From contig JAJDXX010000046.1 of the NCBI GenBank assembly GCA_022823055.1, forward strand, positions 1 to 49,446: a DNA stretch of 49,446 nucleotides. Reading direction: 5' to 3'. Below are positions 1 to 9,700 of this stretch, piece after piece (positions within the stretch are counted from its first letter, which is position 1; each line of letters begins with the position of its first letter). The notes under the pieces are model-generated. The model did not search any database. It had not been told where the DNA came from and saw nothing but the letters and a program-made list of their open reading frames with translations. The translations under genes and the position numbers were made by a program. The stretch comes from Candidatus Binatia bacterium. Lineage in GTDB: Bacteria; Desulfobacterota; Binatia; UBA9968; JAJDTQ01.

Positions 1-276
1 TCCGAAGACGAACCCGACCCATGGGTGTCTTCCAGGATCGTACCTCCATGGACCGTATCCTCTTCGCCGTCTTCACTCACGAAAACAGGTCCCAGGGAGT
101 CCCCACCCTCTTCTCCCTGACACAAGCCTTTTGACGTTACCCGTGGACCGGTCGCGGGCATGCTTACACTGCCGCACCATTCCTGTTACGTTACCCCGCA
201 GCCGAACGACCGGCGATCCTGGACCGGTGTCAGGTTCGGCGAAAACCCTCCGACGCTACGAAAGAGAGCACACATC
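1..276. other. Window edge and leader, no gene assigned
   Basis: No convincing gene is seen here. A minus-strand frame starting with GTG at 80 and running off the window edge would encode an acidic N-terminus (VSEDGEEDTVHGG and on), which could be the 5' end of a neighbouring divergent gene. It has no clear ribosome binding site and is too short to identify. The remainder is the upstream region of the first plus-strand gene, with a purine-rich AAAGAGAG at 261-268 serving as its ribosome binding site. Confidence 0.3.
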
Positions 277-1269
277 ATGGCCAGAGTCCGCATCACCGTC
301 GCCTGTTGGGACTATGACCGCACGCGCCCCTTGCAGGAGGGCCGCGTGCCGGTGGAGGGAGTCGACCTCACCTACCTGCCGTTCCGCGTGGAGGAAACCT
401 TCTGGCGCATGCTGCGCTACCAGGACTTCGACGCGGCCGAGATGTCCATGGGCTCGTTCATGATGTCCAAGGACAAGGGCACGCCGCGCTTCGTGGCGAT
501 CCCCGTATTTCCCTCCCGCGCCTTCCGCCACTCCGGCATCTACATCCACACCGGCTCCGGCATCAAGGAACCCGGCGACCTCAATGGGAAGCGCATCGGC
601 GTCCCCGAGTACCAGATGACCGCGGCCATCTGGCAACGCGGCCTCCTGCAGCACGAGTACGGCGTGGATCTCGAAAAGGTCCACTGGTTCACGGGCGGCG
701 AAGAGACGCCCGGCCGGGAGGAAAAGCTCCGTCCGGACCTCCCGGAGACTCTTTCCATCACCCCCATCGGCCCGGAGCAGACGCTCTCCTCCATGCTCGA
801 GAACGGCGACATCGACGCCCTGATCTCCGCCCACATGCCGTCGCCCTTCGTGCGCCGCTCCCCCGGGGTGGCGCGCATGTTCCCGGACTTCCGTGCGGTG
901 GAGGAGGCCTACTTCCGCAAGACCGGCATCTTCCCCATCATGCACACCCTGGTCTTCCGGGAGGACGTGTACGAACGCCATCCCTGGGTGGCCCAGAACC
1001 TCTACAAGGCCTTCTGCGAATCCAAGCGGCTGTGCGCCGAGGCCATGTACGAGTACTCCGCGCTCAAGTACATGATGGCCTGGTCCATCGAGCAGATGGA
1101 GAAGGAAAGGGAGGTCCTCGGACCGGATCCCTGGGCCTACGGGCTGGAGTCCAACCGTCACGTCCTCGAGACGCTGGTGGGCTACGCCCACGAGCAGGGC
1201 CTCATCAAGCAGCCGCTGGAGGTGGACAGCCTGTTCGCACCGAGCACGCTGAACGAGTTCAAGGTATAG
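277..1269 (+). CDS. Solute-binding-fold protein, 4,5-dihydroxyphthalate decarboxylase-like
   Basis: This 330-aa protein has the type 2 periplasmic-binding-protein fold signature. A GIKEPGDLNGKRIGV segment around residues 100-115 matches the domain-1 motif of NMT1/ABC substrate-binding proteins, and the length fits the family annotated as 4,5-dihydroxyphthalate decarboxylase. No signal peptide is visible (it starts MARVRITVACWDYDR), so a cytoplasmic enzyme or sensor is more likely than a periplasmic receptor. The ATG at 277 is chosen over the in-frame ATG at 160 because AAAGAGAG lies 8 bases upstream and the extra residues look non-coding. The downstream unknown gene follows after 10 bp, so the two are probably co-transcribed. 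No transporter genes adjoin it. The fold is fairly sure; the substrate and enzymatic activity are not. Confidence 0.75.
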   Translation: MARVRITVACWDYDRTRPLQEGRVPVEGVDLTYLPFRVEETFWRMLRYQDFDAAEMSMGSFMMSKDKGTPRFVAIPVFPSRAFRHSGIYIHTGSGIKEPGDLNGKRIGVPEYQMTAAIWQRGLLQHEYGVDLEKVHWFTGGEETPGREEKLRPDLPETLSITPIGPEQTLSSMLENGDIDALISAHMPSPFVRRSPGVARMFPDFRAVEEAYFRKTGIFPIMHTLVFREDVYERHPWVAQNLYKAFCESKRLCAEAMYEYSALKYMMAWSIEQMEKEREVLGPDPWAYGLESNRHVLETLVGYAHEQGLIKQPLEVDSLFAPSTLNEFKV

Positions 1270-1279
1270 GTACAGGTCT

Positions 1280-1879
1280 TTGGCCGATCCCGAAAAACCG
1301 GGCGCCGACGTCCCTCCGACAGAAGAATCCGTGGCACCGGAGCCGGCCGAGATCGGCCCCGACCCCGCCATTCAGGAAACCAAGTGGTGGATCGACACGG
1401 GCATCCGGCGGGGACAGGAACCCGCCGAGCGCGAACCCAAGGGCGTGATCGAGCGCTGGGCCTTCGAGCTGCTGAAGGACTACCGGCAGGAACGCGCGCT
1501 CCAGAACATCGTCGACATCAACGGCCAGGTCCTGCGCGAGCTGGGCAACAATGACCAGCGCTGGGTCCACGTATCCCTGGGCGTCGGCGAGTTCCCCGCC
1601 AAACGCCTCAACCACATCAAGGACGCCCTGCGCATCCCCCGCTACGCCCGTGCCCTCGCCATCGACGCCGGCTACTCCGTCCGCATCCTCGTCACCGGCG
1701 ACCCCCCGGGCGAAAAGCTCCTGGACATCAACTTCACCGAGTCGCCGTCCCTGGACTACTGGATCAACGGCGAACTGATGGAGGAGCAGATGTTCCGCTC
1801 CATCGACGATGCCCTCAAGCGCCTGCGGAACTCCGTGCACAGGTACCTGCGGATGAATCAAGCGGAAACGCCGGCATAA
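1280..1879 (+). CDS. Hypothetical protein, TTG start
   Basis: This 199-aa protein of unknown function starts at TTG (1280), 10 bp after the preceding stop, with AGG repeats (AGGTACAGG) just upstream. The first ~40 residues are acidic and proline-rich, so probably disordered. The rest is a soluble alpha/beta-looking region with no signal peptide and no membrane segment. I recognise no catalytic motif. Tight spacing suggests it works with, or is expressed with, the solute-binding-like protein upstream. Confidence 0.6.
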   Translation: MADPEKPGADVPPTEESVAPEPAEIGPDPAIQETKWWIDTGIRRGQEPAEREPKGVIERWAFELLKDYRQERALQNIVDINGQVLRELGNNDQRWVHVSLGVGEFPAKRLNHIKDALRIPRYARALAIDAGYSVRILVTGDPPGEKLLDINFTESPSLDYWINGELMEEQMFRSIDDALKRLRNSVHRYLRMNQAETPA

Positions 1880-1939
1880 CTGGTTGCCGCGTAACTACGG
1901 CGCTGTTCCCAGCCTGCCACTTATACCTCCCAAATAACC

Positions 1940-1982
1940 TTGCCAGTTCAGCAAATTGCCGCTATAATGTCGGCAAATTGCC
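1940..1982 (+). promoter_or_regulatory. Sigma70 promoter with embedded operator of the toxin-antitoxin pair
   Basis: TTGCCA at 1940-1945 and TATAAT at 1963-1968 are separated by exactly 17 bp. The -10 box lies between inverted arms GCAAATTGCCG (1951-1961) and CGGCAAATTGC (1971-1981), which have one mismatch. The same sequence also forms an exact 10-bp direct repeat GCAAATTGCC (1951-1960 and 1973-1982) spaced 22 bp, two helical turns. This is what an autorepressing Xre-type antitoxin would bind. In-frame start codons at 1940 (TTG) and 1967 (ATG) fall inside the promoter and are not used. Confidence 0.8.
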
Positions 1983-1996
1983 CAGGAGTTGCGAAC

Positions 1997-2473
1997 ATGG
2001 CACCACTACCAGAACAGCGGTCCACGACATCAGGGACGGGCAGCTCCCTACCGACTGCCGCAGCAGCGATTCTCGGGGGTCGTGAGGCCCTCGGCGGGAC
2101 GGTGGGCACGGATGCGGACATGACCAAGGCCGTGGAAGGCGGCTTCTCTGTAACGGCCGTTGACGCCTTGAAGCAGCACGGGGTCACGGATAGGGAAATT
2201 GGCCGGCTGATTATCAAGCCCCGCACCCTTTCACACAGAAAGACAGGGAACGGACGATTGACTGTGGCGGAATCAGACCGCGCAGCACGGGTTGCCCGGG
2301 TCATTGCCCTGGCGGAGCAAACCTTTGCCAACCGAGAAAAGGCCCGCCTATGGCTTCACAAGAGCCTCGCCTCGTTGGATGACCGCCGCCCTATGGACCT
2401 GATCCAAACGGCGGCAGGAACCCGCCTCGTCGAAGACGTCCTGGCGAAAATCGCCTGGGGCGCCGCAGCCTGA
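1997..2473 (+). CDS. Xre/MbcA/ParS-family antitoxin
   Basis: This 158-aa antitoxin is of the RES-Xre type II system. An Xre-like helix-turn-helix spans roughly residues 50-95 (VTDREIGRLIIKPRTLSHRK), followed by a C-terminal DUF2384-type toxin-binding segment with the WL, L-DDRRPMDL and G pattern around residues 110-155. It should neutralise the RES toxin encoded next and repress its own promoter. ATG 1997 is preferred because AGGAG at 1984-1988 sits 8 bp upstream and the earlier in-frame starts overlap the promoter. The stop TGA shares one base with the toxin ATG, a translationally coupled antitoxin-toxin order. Confidence 0.88.
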   Translation: MAPLPEQRSTTSGTGSSLPTAAAAILGGREALGGTVGTDADMTKAVEGGFSVTAVDALKQHGVTDREIGRLIIKPRTLSHRKTGNGRLTVAESDRAARVARVIALAEQTFANREKARLWLHKSLASLDDRRPMDLIQTAAGTRLVEDVLAKIAWGAAA

Positions 2474-2946
2474 TGCGGCTTTGGCGGTTATCGAACGCCG
2501 AGGATGCCCACCGCTTCGACGGCGGCTATGGCCTGTATCATGATGGCCGCTGGAATACACGCGGGCGCCCCGTGACCTATTGCGCCACCGGTCCCGCGCT
2601 GTGCGTGCTGGAAAAGCTGGTTCACGTGGAGGATCCGGCACTACTGCCGGACGGCACTACGCTGGTCTGTTACGAAGTGCCGGACGATCTGGCGACGGAC
2701 GAAGTCCGAATAGACCAATTGCCGGTCAACTGGCGATCGAACCAGCCAGCGACTCAACATATCGGTGACACATGGCTGGACGGCGCCGGCAGTTGCCTGT
2801 TGCGTGTTCCATCGGTGATTGTTCCCATCGCGGAGTCCGGCGACAGAAACTTTCTGGTCAACCACCGGCACGAAACGGTGGCCCGCATCGTCATCTCCTA
2901 CACGCGGATGTTCGAATACGACCCCCGGCTCTTCACTTTCGGGTAG
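2473..2946 (+). CDS. RES-domain toxin (NAD+-depleting family)
   Basis: This 157-aa protein is a full-length RES domain, the toxin of RES-Xre pairs. Family members degrade NAD+ or ADP-ribosylate a target, with an ADP-ribosyltransferase-like fold. Visible hallmarks are GGYGLYHDGRWN-T-GRPVTYCA near residues 17-38 with the conserved Arg in DGRWN, the catalytic-type Glu in VLEKL (~47), and the Ser in the GSCLLRVPS segment of the C-terminal half. All three family residues appear present, so the toxin looks intact. It starts on an ATG overlapping the antitoxin stop and ends 8 bp from the convergent ribB stop. Confidence 0.88.
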   Translation: MRLWRLSNAEDAHRFDGGYGLYHDGRWNTRGRPVTYCATGPALCVLEKLVHVEDPALLPDGTTLVCYEVPDDLATDEVRIDQLPVNWRSNQPATQHIGDTWLDGAGSCLLRVPSVIVPIAESGDRNFLVNHRHETVARIVISYTRMFEYDPRLFTFG

Positions 2947-2954
2947 AGCTGGCG

Positions 2955-4064
2955 TCACCCGCCCGCGGCGGGCCTGCCGATGGTGTTGGGCGGGGTGGTG
3001 AACGAGACGGAGCTGGTGATTTCGAGGCCGTAGCCGGAGAGGCCCACGAGGTTTCGGGGGTTGTTGGTGACGAGGCGAAGCTTGCGCACGCCCAAGTCCC
3101 GGAGGATCTGGGCGCCGATGCCGAAGTCGCGGAAGCTCCTCTGCTTTCCCGCCTCGTCGGTGCGCAGGCCCTTGCCTTCGGGCTGCAGGTAGAGCACGAC
3201 GCCGGCGCCTTCCTTGGCGATCAGCTCCATGGACTGCTTGATGACCGAGCCGGTGTCGAAGAACTCGAAGCCGAAGACGTCGCCGGGGAGGAACTTGGTG
3301 CACACGCGCACCATGGTCTCGCGGTCCTCGGAAATCTCTCCCTTGATGAGCGCAAGGTGCTCGGTGGCGTCCACGTGGGTGTTGTACACCACCGCCTGGA
3401 ACTCGCCTCCGTACCGTGTGGGCAGACGCGTGGAGGTGACCCGGTGGATCAGCGAGTCGTGCTTGAGCCGGTACTCGATGAGGTCCTTGATGGTGCAGAG
3501 CTTGAGGTCGTACTTCTTACCGAATTCCTCCAGGTCCGGCAGCCGCGCCATGGTGCCGTCGTCCTTCATGATCTCGCAGATCACGCCGGCGGGCTTGAGC
3601 CCCGCCAGCCGGCACAGGTCTACGGAGCCCTCGGTCTGGCCGGTGCGCACGAGCACGCCGCCGTTCCTGGCGCGCAGGGGAAAGATGTGCCCCGGTGTGC
3701 ACAAGTCCCCGGGGGCGGCGTCGTCCGCAATGGCGGCGAGGATGGTCTCGGCGCGGTCGGAGGCGGATATGCCGGTGGTGACGTTCTTGACGCCGTCGAT
3801 GGAGACCGTGAAGGCCGTACCATAGGGGGCCGTGTTATCACGCACCATCATGGTGAGGCCGAGCTGGGCGACCTTGTCCTCGGTGAGCGGCAGGCAGATC
3901 AGGCCCCGTCCCCAGGTGGCCATGAAGTTGATGGCCTCGGGGGTGACCAGCTCCGCGGCCATGGTGAGGTCGCCCTCGTTCTCGCGGTTCTCGTCATCCA
4001 TCAGGATGACCATCCTGCCTTGACGGATGTCTTCCAGCGCTTCTTCAATGGTGGCTACGGGCAT
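2955..4064 (-). CDS. ribB: 3,4-dihydroxy-2-butanone-4-phosphate synthase with degenerate GTP cyclohydrolase II domain (RibBX type)
   Basis: This 369-aa riboflavin enzyme has an intact N-terminal DHBP synthase domain (residues ~1-200), which converts ribulose 5-phosphate to [14 protein letters not shown] at 23-32, the TGISASDRA loop and PGHIFPLRA are all present. The C-terminal half aligns with GTP cyclohydrolase II, but where active RibA has three zinc cysteines in its C-LTGD...L-C-D-C-G segment this protein has [15 protein letters not shown] and no cysteine. About 30 residues after the QPEGKGL region are missing, and the end is short. The GTP cyclohydrolase II activity is therefore probably absent, as in RibBX variants of Proteobacteria, and a separate ribA is expected elsewhere. 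AGGA precedes the ATG, and pyrF ends 56 bp upstream. Confidence 0.88.
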   Translation of the reverse strand: MPVATIEEALEDIRQGRMVILMDDENRENEGDLTMAAELVTPEAINFMATWGRGLICLPLTEDKVAQLGLTMMVRDNTAPYGTAFTVSIDGVKNVTTGISASDRAETILAAIADDAAPGDLCTPGHIFPLRARNGGVLVRTGQTEGSVDLCRLAGLKPAGVICEIMKDDGTMARLPDLEEFGKKYDLKLCTIKDLIEYRLKHDSLIHRVTSTRLPTRYGGEFQAVVYNTHVDATEHLALIKGEISEDRETMVRVCTKFLPGDVFGFEFFDTGSVIKQSMELIAKEGAGVVLYLQPEGKGLRTDEAGKQRSFRDFGIGAQILRDLGVRKLRLVTNNPRNLVGLSGYGLEITSSVSFTTPPNTIGRPAAGG

Positions 4065-4120
4065 GGGTTCCTAGCCTAACATCTCCATGGTGAACGTTGT
4101 AGGGGCGGGTTGACGCTTGG

Positions 4121-4855
4121 TCATCCGGCGGCCTCGACCATCTCCGCCACCACCGACCGCGCCGCGCCCGCCGGGTCGTCCGCCCCGGTAATGGGCCGGC
4201 CCACCACGATGTAGTCGATACCGGCGCGCACCGCGTCCCCGGGGGTCATGATCCGCTTCTGATCGCCCGCCTGCTGGCCCGCGGGGCGAATGCCCGGCGT
4301 CACCAGCAGGAAGGCGTCGCCGCAAGAGCGCCGGATGTCCGAAGCCTCCTGGGCGGAGCAGACGACGCCCGCGAGGCCGGCCTCCTTCACCATTCCCGCC
4401 AACCGCAAGACCTGGGCGCGCACGCCGCCCTGAATCCCCAGCGTCTCGAGGTCCGAGTCGTCGAGGCTCGTAAGGACCGTGACGCCCAGCACCGAGGGTC
4501 GCCGCAAGTCTTCCTCCCCGCACACCTTCTCCACCGCCGCCGCGGTCTGCCGCATCATCTCCGGCCCTCCGAAGGCGTGGACGTTGAACAGCCGGACCCC
4601 GAGCCGGGCGGCCTCCACGGCCGCGGCGGCCACGGTGTTGGAGATGTCATGGAACTTCAGGTCGAGGAAGACCTCGCCGCCGAGTTCGTGGATGGTGCGG
4701 ACGATGTCCGGCCCGGCCCTCACGTAAAGCTGCTTGCCGACCTTGAACATGCCGACTTCCGGCGCCAGCAGAGTCGCGAGGGTCTTCGCCCTCGACGGAT
4801 CGGCCAAGTCCAGGGCCACGATGAGGCGCTGCCTGACTTGTGATGCCGTTGTCAT
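4121..4855 (-). CDS. pyrF: Orotidine 5'-phosphate decarboxylase
   Basis: PyrF decarboxylates OMP to UMP, the last step of de novo pyrimidine synthesis. This 244-aa TIM-barrel protein carries the family I signature LDLKFHDISNTVA around residues 63-76, with the catalytic Lys/Asp array, plus VTPGIRPAG near 186 and VVGRPITGADDP near the C-terminus for phosphate binding. Its ATG overlaps the proS stop as ATGA, so the genes are translationally coupled. Length is normal for the family. Confidence 0.95.
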   Translation of the reverse strand: MTTASQVRQRLIVALDLADPSRAKTLATLLAPEVGMFKVGKQLYVRAGPDIVRTIHELGGEVFLDLKFHDISNTVAAAAVEAARLGVRLFNVHAFGGPEMMRQTAAAVEKVCGEEDLRRPSVLGVTVLTSLDDSDLETLGIQGGVRAQVLRLAGMVKEAGLAGVVCSAQEASDIRRSCGDAFLLVTPGIRPAGQQAGDQKRIMTPGDAVRAGIDYIVVGRPITGADDPAGAARSVVAEMVEAAG

Positions 4856-6567
4856 GTCCGTCCGTCATCCAGGGCCGCGCCGATGCGCGCCACGGCGTCG
4901 TCCACCGGGACGTCCTCGGTGGTCCCGTCCTTGCGCCAGCGCAGTTCCACGTTCCCCTTGGCCAGGCCACGGGCGCCGATGGTGACCCGCAGCGGGATGC
5001 CCACGAGGTCGGCGTCCTTGAACTTGACGCCGGGCCGTTCGTCGCGGTCGTCCAGCAACACCTCGCGGCCGGCCTCGCGCAGGCCGTCGTAGATGCGATC
5101 GGTGACCTCCCGGATGGCGTCCTCCTTGTAGTTGAGGGGCAGCAGCTCGACGGCGAAGGGCGCTATGGACAGGGGCCAGATGATGCCGTCGGCGTCGTTG
5201 TTCTGCTCGATGGCGGCGGCCATGAGCCGGGTGACGCCGATGCCGTAGCAGCCCATCTCCATGACGCGCTCGTGCCCCTCGGAGTCGAGGATGGTGGCGT
5301 TCATGGCTTCGCTGTACTTGCGGCCGAGGTAGAAGACGTGCCCCACCTCGATGCCGCGATGCTCCTCGATGACGCCCTCGTCGCAGCGCGGGCACGGGTC
5401 TCCGGCCCGGACCAGGCGCAGGTCCGCGAAGCGGGCGGGGGTGAAATCCCGGGCCTGGTCCACGTGGACGGTGTGAGCGTCGTTCTGGTTGGCGCCGGTG
5501 ACCGCGTCGGTCATACCCTCGACGGCGTGGTCCGCCCATACCTCCAGGGGCAGGTTCATGGGGCCGAGGAAGCCCGGCGGCGCCCCCACGGCCTGCTGCA
5601 CTTCGTCCTCGTCGGCCATTTCCACGGCGATGGTGTCCAGCAGGTTGCCCAGCTTGGTCTCGTTGACCTCATGGTCACCGCGCACCAGCACCGCCAGCAG
5701 CCCCCCGGACGGCTTCCGGTAGATCATGGTCTTGATGAAGCGCTCCGGCGGGACCTTCAGGAACTCGGACACTTCCTGGACCGTCTTGAGGCCGGGAGTC
5801 GGCACCACCTCCGGCTCCGCGCCGCCCGCACCGCCTTCGGATTCCGGCAACCGCGACTCCGCCTTCTGCACGTTGGCCGCGTAGTCGCAGGCGCCGCACG
5901 CGGCGAGCGCGTCCTCGCCCGATTCCGCCAGCACCTGGAACTCGTGCGACAGGCTCCCGCCGATGGCGCCGGAGTCGGCCTCCACCGCGCGGAAGCTCAG
6001 GCCGCAGCGGGTGAAGATGCGCCGGTAGGTGTCGTACATGTTGCGGTACTCGCGCTCGGCGTCCTCCCGGTCCAGGTGGAAGCTGTAGGCGTCCTTCATG
6101 ATGAACTCGCGCCCGCGCATGAGCCCGAAGCGCGGCCGCACCTCGTCCCGGAACTTGGTCTGGATCTGGTAGAGGTTCATCGGCAGCTCGCGGTAGGAGC
6201 GCACGTCCCGGCGCACGATGTCGGTGATGACCTCCTCGTGGGTGGGGGCGAGGCAGAAGTCGCGCTCGTGGCGGTCCTGGAAGCGCAGCAGCTCCTTGCC
6301 GTACACGTTCCAGCGGCCGCTGTCCTGCCACAGCTCGGCGGGGGAAGTGACGGGCATCAGCAGCTCCTGGGCGCCTGCCCGGTTCATCTCCTCGCGCACG
6401 ATGGCCTCGATCTTGCGCAGGGTGCGGAGCGCCAGCGGCAGGATATCGTACACGCCGCGGCTCACCTGCCGGATCATGCCGGCGCGCACCAGCAGCCGGT
6501 GGCTGACCACCTCCGCGTCCGAAGGGTCTTCCTTGACCGTGGGTATGAAGGACGTTCGCCAGCGCAT
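4852..6567 (-). CDS. proS: Prolyl-tRNA synthetase, bacterial type with editing domain
   Basis: This class II aminoacyl-tRNA synthetase charges tRNA-Pro. About 571 aa from the ATG at 6567 ([10 protein letters not shown]), the usual bacterial ProS N-terminus; an upstream in-frame ATG at 6603 would add 12 atypical residues. Visible are the catalytic TxE loop APTHEE, motif 2 around [25 protein letters not shown], an INS (trans-editing-like) insertion between motifs 2 and 3 containing [12 protein letters not shown], the motif 3 [10 protein letters not shown], and a C-terminal anticodon-binding domain. Length matches the ~570-aa bacterial type. It is first in a proS-pyrF-ribB run. Confidence 0.95.
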   Translation of the reverse strand: [571 protein letters not shown]

Positions 6568-6639
6568 GCCATCACTTATAGGTAGCGCCCCGGAACGTGT
6601 CAAATTCCGGCTGTCTCGCCATACGGCTGCTCCCCGCCC

Positions 6640-6736
6640 CTGGATTCCCGCTTTCGCGGGAATGACGTTTCGGGGGGGTCCGTGCCATTTCTTTCCGAGC
6701 GGAGTTCTGACCGAGCCTGTTCCGCGGGAATGACGG
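6640..6736. repeat. dRS3-like dispersed repeat unit, copy 1
   Basis: A ~97-bp intergenic unit begins with the hairpin ATTCCC-N8-GGGAAT at 6644-6663, continues through a G-rich stretch, and ends with a second GCGGGAATGACG half-copy at 6724-6735. The same arrangement recurs at 16464-16550 and 49356-49446, and in reverse at 29091-29146. It lies between the convergent-side end of the RND gene and the proS start. Confidence 0.75.
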
Positions 6737-6768
6737 TTGGCGAGGGTCGGCGCCTGCTCTCCGTGGTT

Positions 6769-9700
6769 CTACGAATGTTCTGTGGCGACCGCTTCGGGCG
6801 GCATGGCGCGGTAGCGGAAGCATCGCCGGACGATCGCCTTCAGGTCGTCCAGCATGGCGTAGAGGCAGGGTGTGAGGATCAGCGTGAGGACGGTGGCGAA
6901 GGATAGGCCCCAGACCACGGAGATGGCCATGGGCGAGAGGAACTTGGCCTGGCCGGTGGCGAAGAAGGCCAGGGGCACGAGACCGCCGACGGTGGTGACC
7001 GTGGTGAGCATGACCGGCCTCAGCCGGACGATGCCGGACTGGATGATGGAGTCGTACGCCGGCGTGCCGCTTCTCCGGCTGCGGTTGATGAAGTCCACCA
7101 GGATGAGGGAATCGTTGACCACGACGCCCGCCAGGGCGATGAAGCCCATGAGGGACATGAAGCTCAGGTTCTCCCCCATGACGAGATGGCCGATCACGAC
7201 GCCGCCGAGGGAGAAGGGAATCGCGGCCATGACGATGAACGGCTGTATGAACGACTTGAACAGGGAACCCAGCACGAAATAGATGACGAACAAGGTGATC
7301 AGCGAAATCTGCGGCAGGGAACCCAGCGACTCCTCCATCTCCTGCCGTTCGCCCTTGACCACGACCCGCTGGCCCGGGTAGCGGCGGCCGGCGTCGGCGA
7401 ACTGCCGCTGCAGGGCGTCCGTGACCTCCACCACGGTGGTCGTCCCCGTCTCCACCTCGGCGAAGACGCTCAGCGCCCGCTTCTGGTCGTCCCGGTTGAT
7501 CTGGGTCGCGCTGATGCCGGTGCCGACGTCGGCGACGTCGCTCAGGAAGACCCGCTCGCCGGAAGGCAGCGTGAGCTTCATGCGCGACACCGTGTCGACC
7601 TGGCCGCGCTGGTCCCCGGGGAACCGGATGACGATGGGTACGTCCTCGTCCCCGCGCTGGATGCTCGAAGCCTCGACCCCCTGGAAACCCTGCTGCACCT
7701 GGCGCGCGATGCTCCTCACGTCGAGACCCAGTGTGCGGCCTTCCGGCTTGAGGCTGATGCGCAGTTCCTCCTTGCCCGCGACCACGTCGTCACGGATGTC
7801 CCGTACTCCGGGCAAGGTCGCCAGGAAGGCCTTGACCTCATCGGTCAGGCGCCTGAGGTTCGCGAGGTCCTCGCCGATGACCCGGGCCTCGATGTCCGGC
7901 CCTCCGGGCCCGGCCTGGAGACTGAGGAACTGGAGCTTGGTGATGCCCGGTATCCGCTCCATCTTGCCCCGGAGATCGTCGATGACCTCGGCCGAGCCGC
8001 GGACGCGGTCGTCTTGCAGCTCCAGGGTGAGCTGGCCGACGTTGCTTCCCCGCACCACGCGGTCCATGTCCAGGAAGGCGACGCCGACCGTGGTGGAAAG
8101 GGACCTGACCTCGCCGGGCGGCAACCCCAGCACGATCTCCTCGGCCTGAACGGCCACGGCCTCCGTGTCTTCCAGCTTGGCGTTGGCGGAAGTCTCGAAG
8201 TTGATGAAGAACTGACTCGATTCGAACTCCTTGAAGAGCACGAAGGGCACCCGGTACTGGGCCGCCACCGCCAGCAGCACGCTGACCGCCACGATCACGC
8301 TGACGGCCACGTAACGCCAGCGGATCGCCAGTCCGAGGACCGTTTCATAACCCCCGCGCAGCCTGGCGAGCCACGTGTGCTGGCCGCGCACGTGCATGCG
8401 GCGGAGACCGGTCAGGCGCTCGCGACGACGCATTCGGGTGAGCCACAGGCGTTCGCCGCGCCGCAGCTTGTTCGCGTAGGCGGGCGTGATGACGTCCGAA
8501 AGATGCGACGGCAGGATGAACAACACCTCGAGCAGAGAGAGCAGCAGCGCGAAGGTCACCACGATGGGGAGCGGCTCCATGAAGAAGCCGATGGTGCCCG
8601 GTATCAGCAGGAACGGGACGAACGCGGCGACCGTGGTCACCACCGTGGTGACCACCGGCCAGGCGACCTCGTAGGTGCCTCGGAGCGCCGCCTCCTTGGG
8701 CGGCAGACCCTGCTCCACGTAGCGGTACACGTTCTCGGTCACGATGACGGCATCGTCCACCAAGAGACCGAGGACCAGGATCAGGCCGAAGGCGGAGATC
8801 ATGTTCAGGCTGTAATCGAAGACCGACATCAGGACCAGGCAGCCCAGCACCGCGAACGGTATGCCGAGAGCGGTCAGCAGCGCGATGCGGCCGCGGACGA
8901 ACACGCACAGCGTGGCCAGCACGATGCTCAGGCCGATGGCGCCGCTCTCGCCCAGGGTGCCCAAACGATTTCGGATGAACACCGAAAAGTCGTTGAACAT
9001 TCCGACGGAAATGGTTTCCGGCAAGGTCTTGCGGATCTCCTCCACGGAGTCGCGAATGCGTTCCGAGACGTTGATGGCATCACCGCTCTGCTCCTTGACC
9101 ACCACGAGGTTCAGCGACGGCCTGCCGCCGTAACGCGACAGCACCGTGGGGTCTTCGAAGGATTCGCGCACCGTCGCGACGTCCCCCACCGTGAGGGCAT
9201 GCCCGGTGTCGGTGGAACGGAGAATCATGCGCTCCACGTCGGCCACGCCTCCGGCCACCCCCAGGGTCCGCACCAGGATTTCGCCGCGGGCGGTCTTCAG
9301 CGCGCCGCCGGGCACGTTGCGGTTCTGATTGGCCACGGCGGCGCGAATCTCGTCCAGGCTCAGCCGGTACTGGTCGAGCCGTTCCGGATCGATCTCGACG
9401 AGTATCCGGTTCTCGCGCAAGCCGAAGATCGAGACGGTGGCGACGCCGTCGACGCGCCGGAGCTGATCCCGCACATCCTTGGCGATCTCCCCCAGTTCCC
9501 GCTCGGAGATGTCGCCGCCCAATGCGACGGTGATGACCGGGAGGGTGGACAGGACCTCGCTCACCCTGGGCTCCTCGGCCTCCTGCGGCAGTCCGACGAC
9601 CCGGTCCAGGGCGGCGCGCACGTCCCCCAGAGCGCGGCTCATTTCGGTATCCGACTGCATCTGGAGACGGATTTCGGATTGCCCCTCGCGGGAAGTGGAG

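Noticed and set aside
256-1371. Long open frame on the minus strand opposite the first gene
   Set aside because: A shadow of the GC-rich coding strand; it lacks a ribosome binding site and any domain, whereas the plus strand encodes a recognisable protein.
4065-4120. FMN riboswitch before ribB
   Set aside because: The 56-bp gap is too short and lacks the conserved RFN-element sequence blocks.
4840-6585. 581-codon open frame opposite proS
   Set aside because: Antisense frame of proS with His/Asp/Val-rich composition typical of shadow translation in GC-rich DNA.
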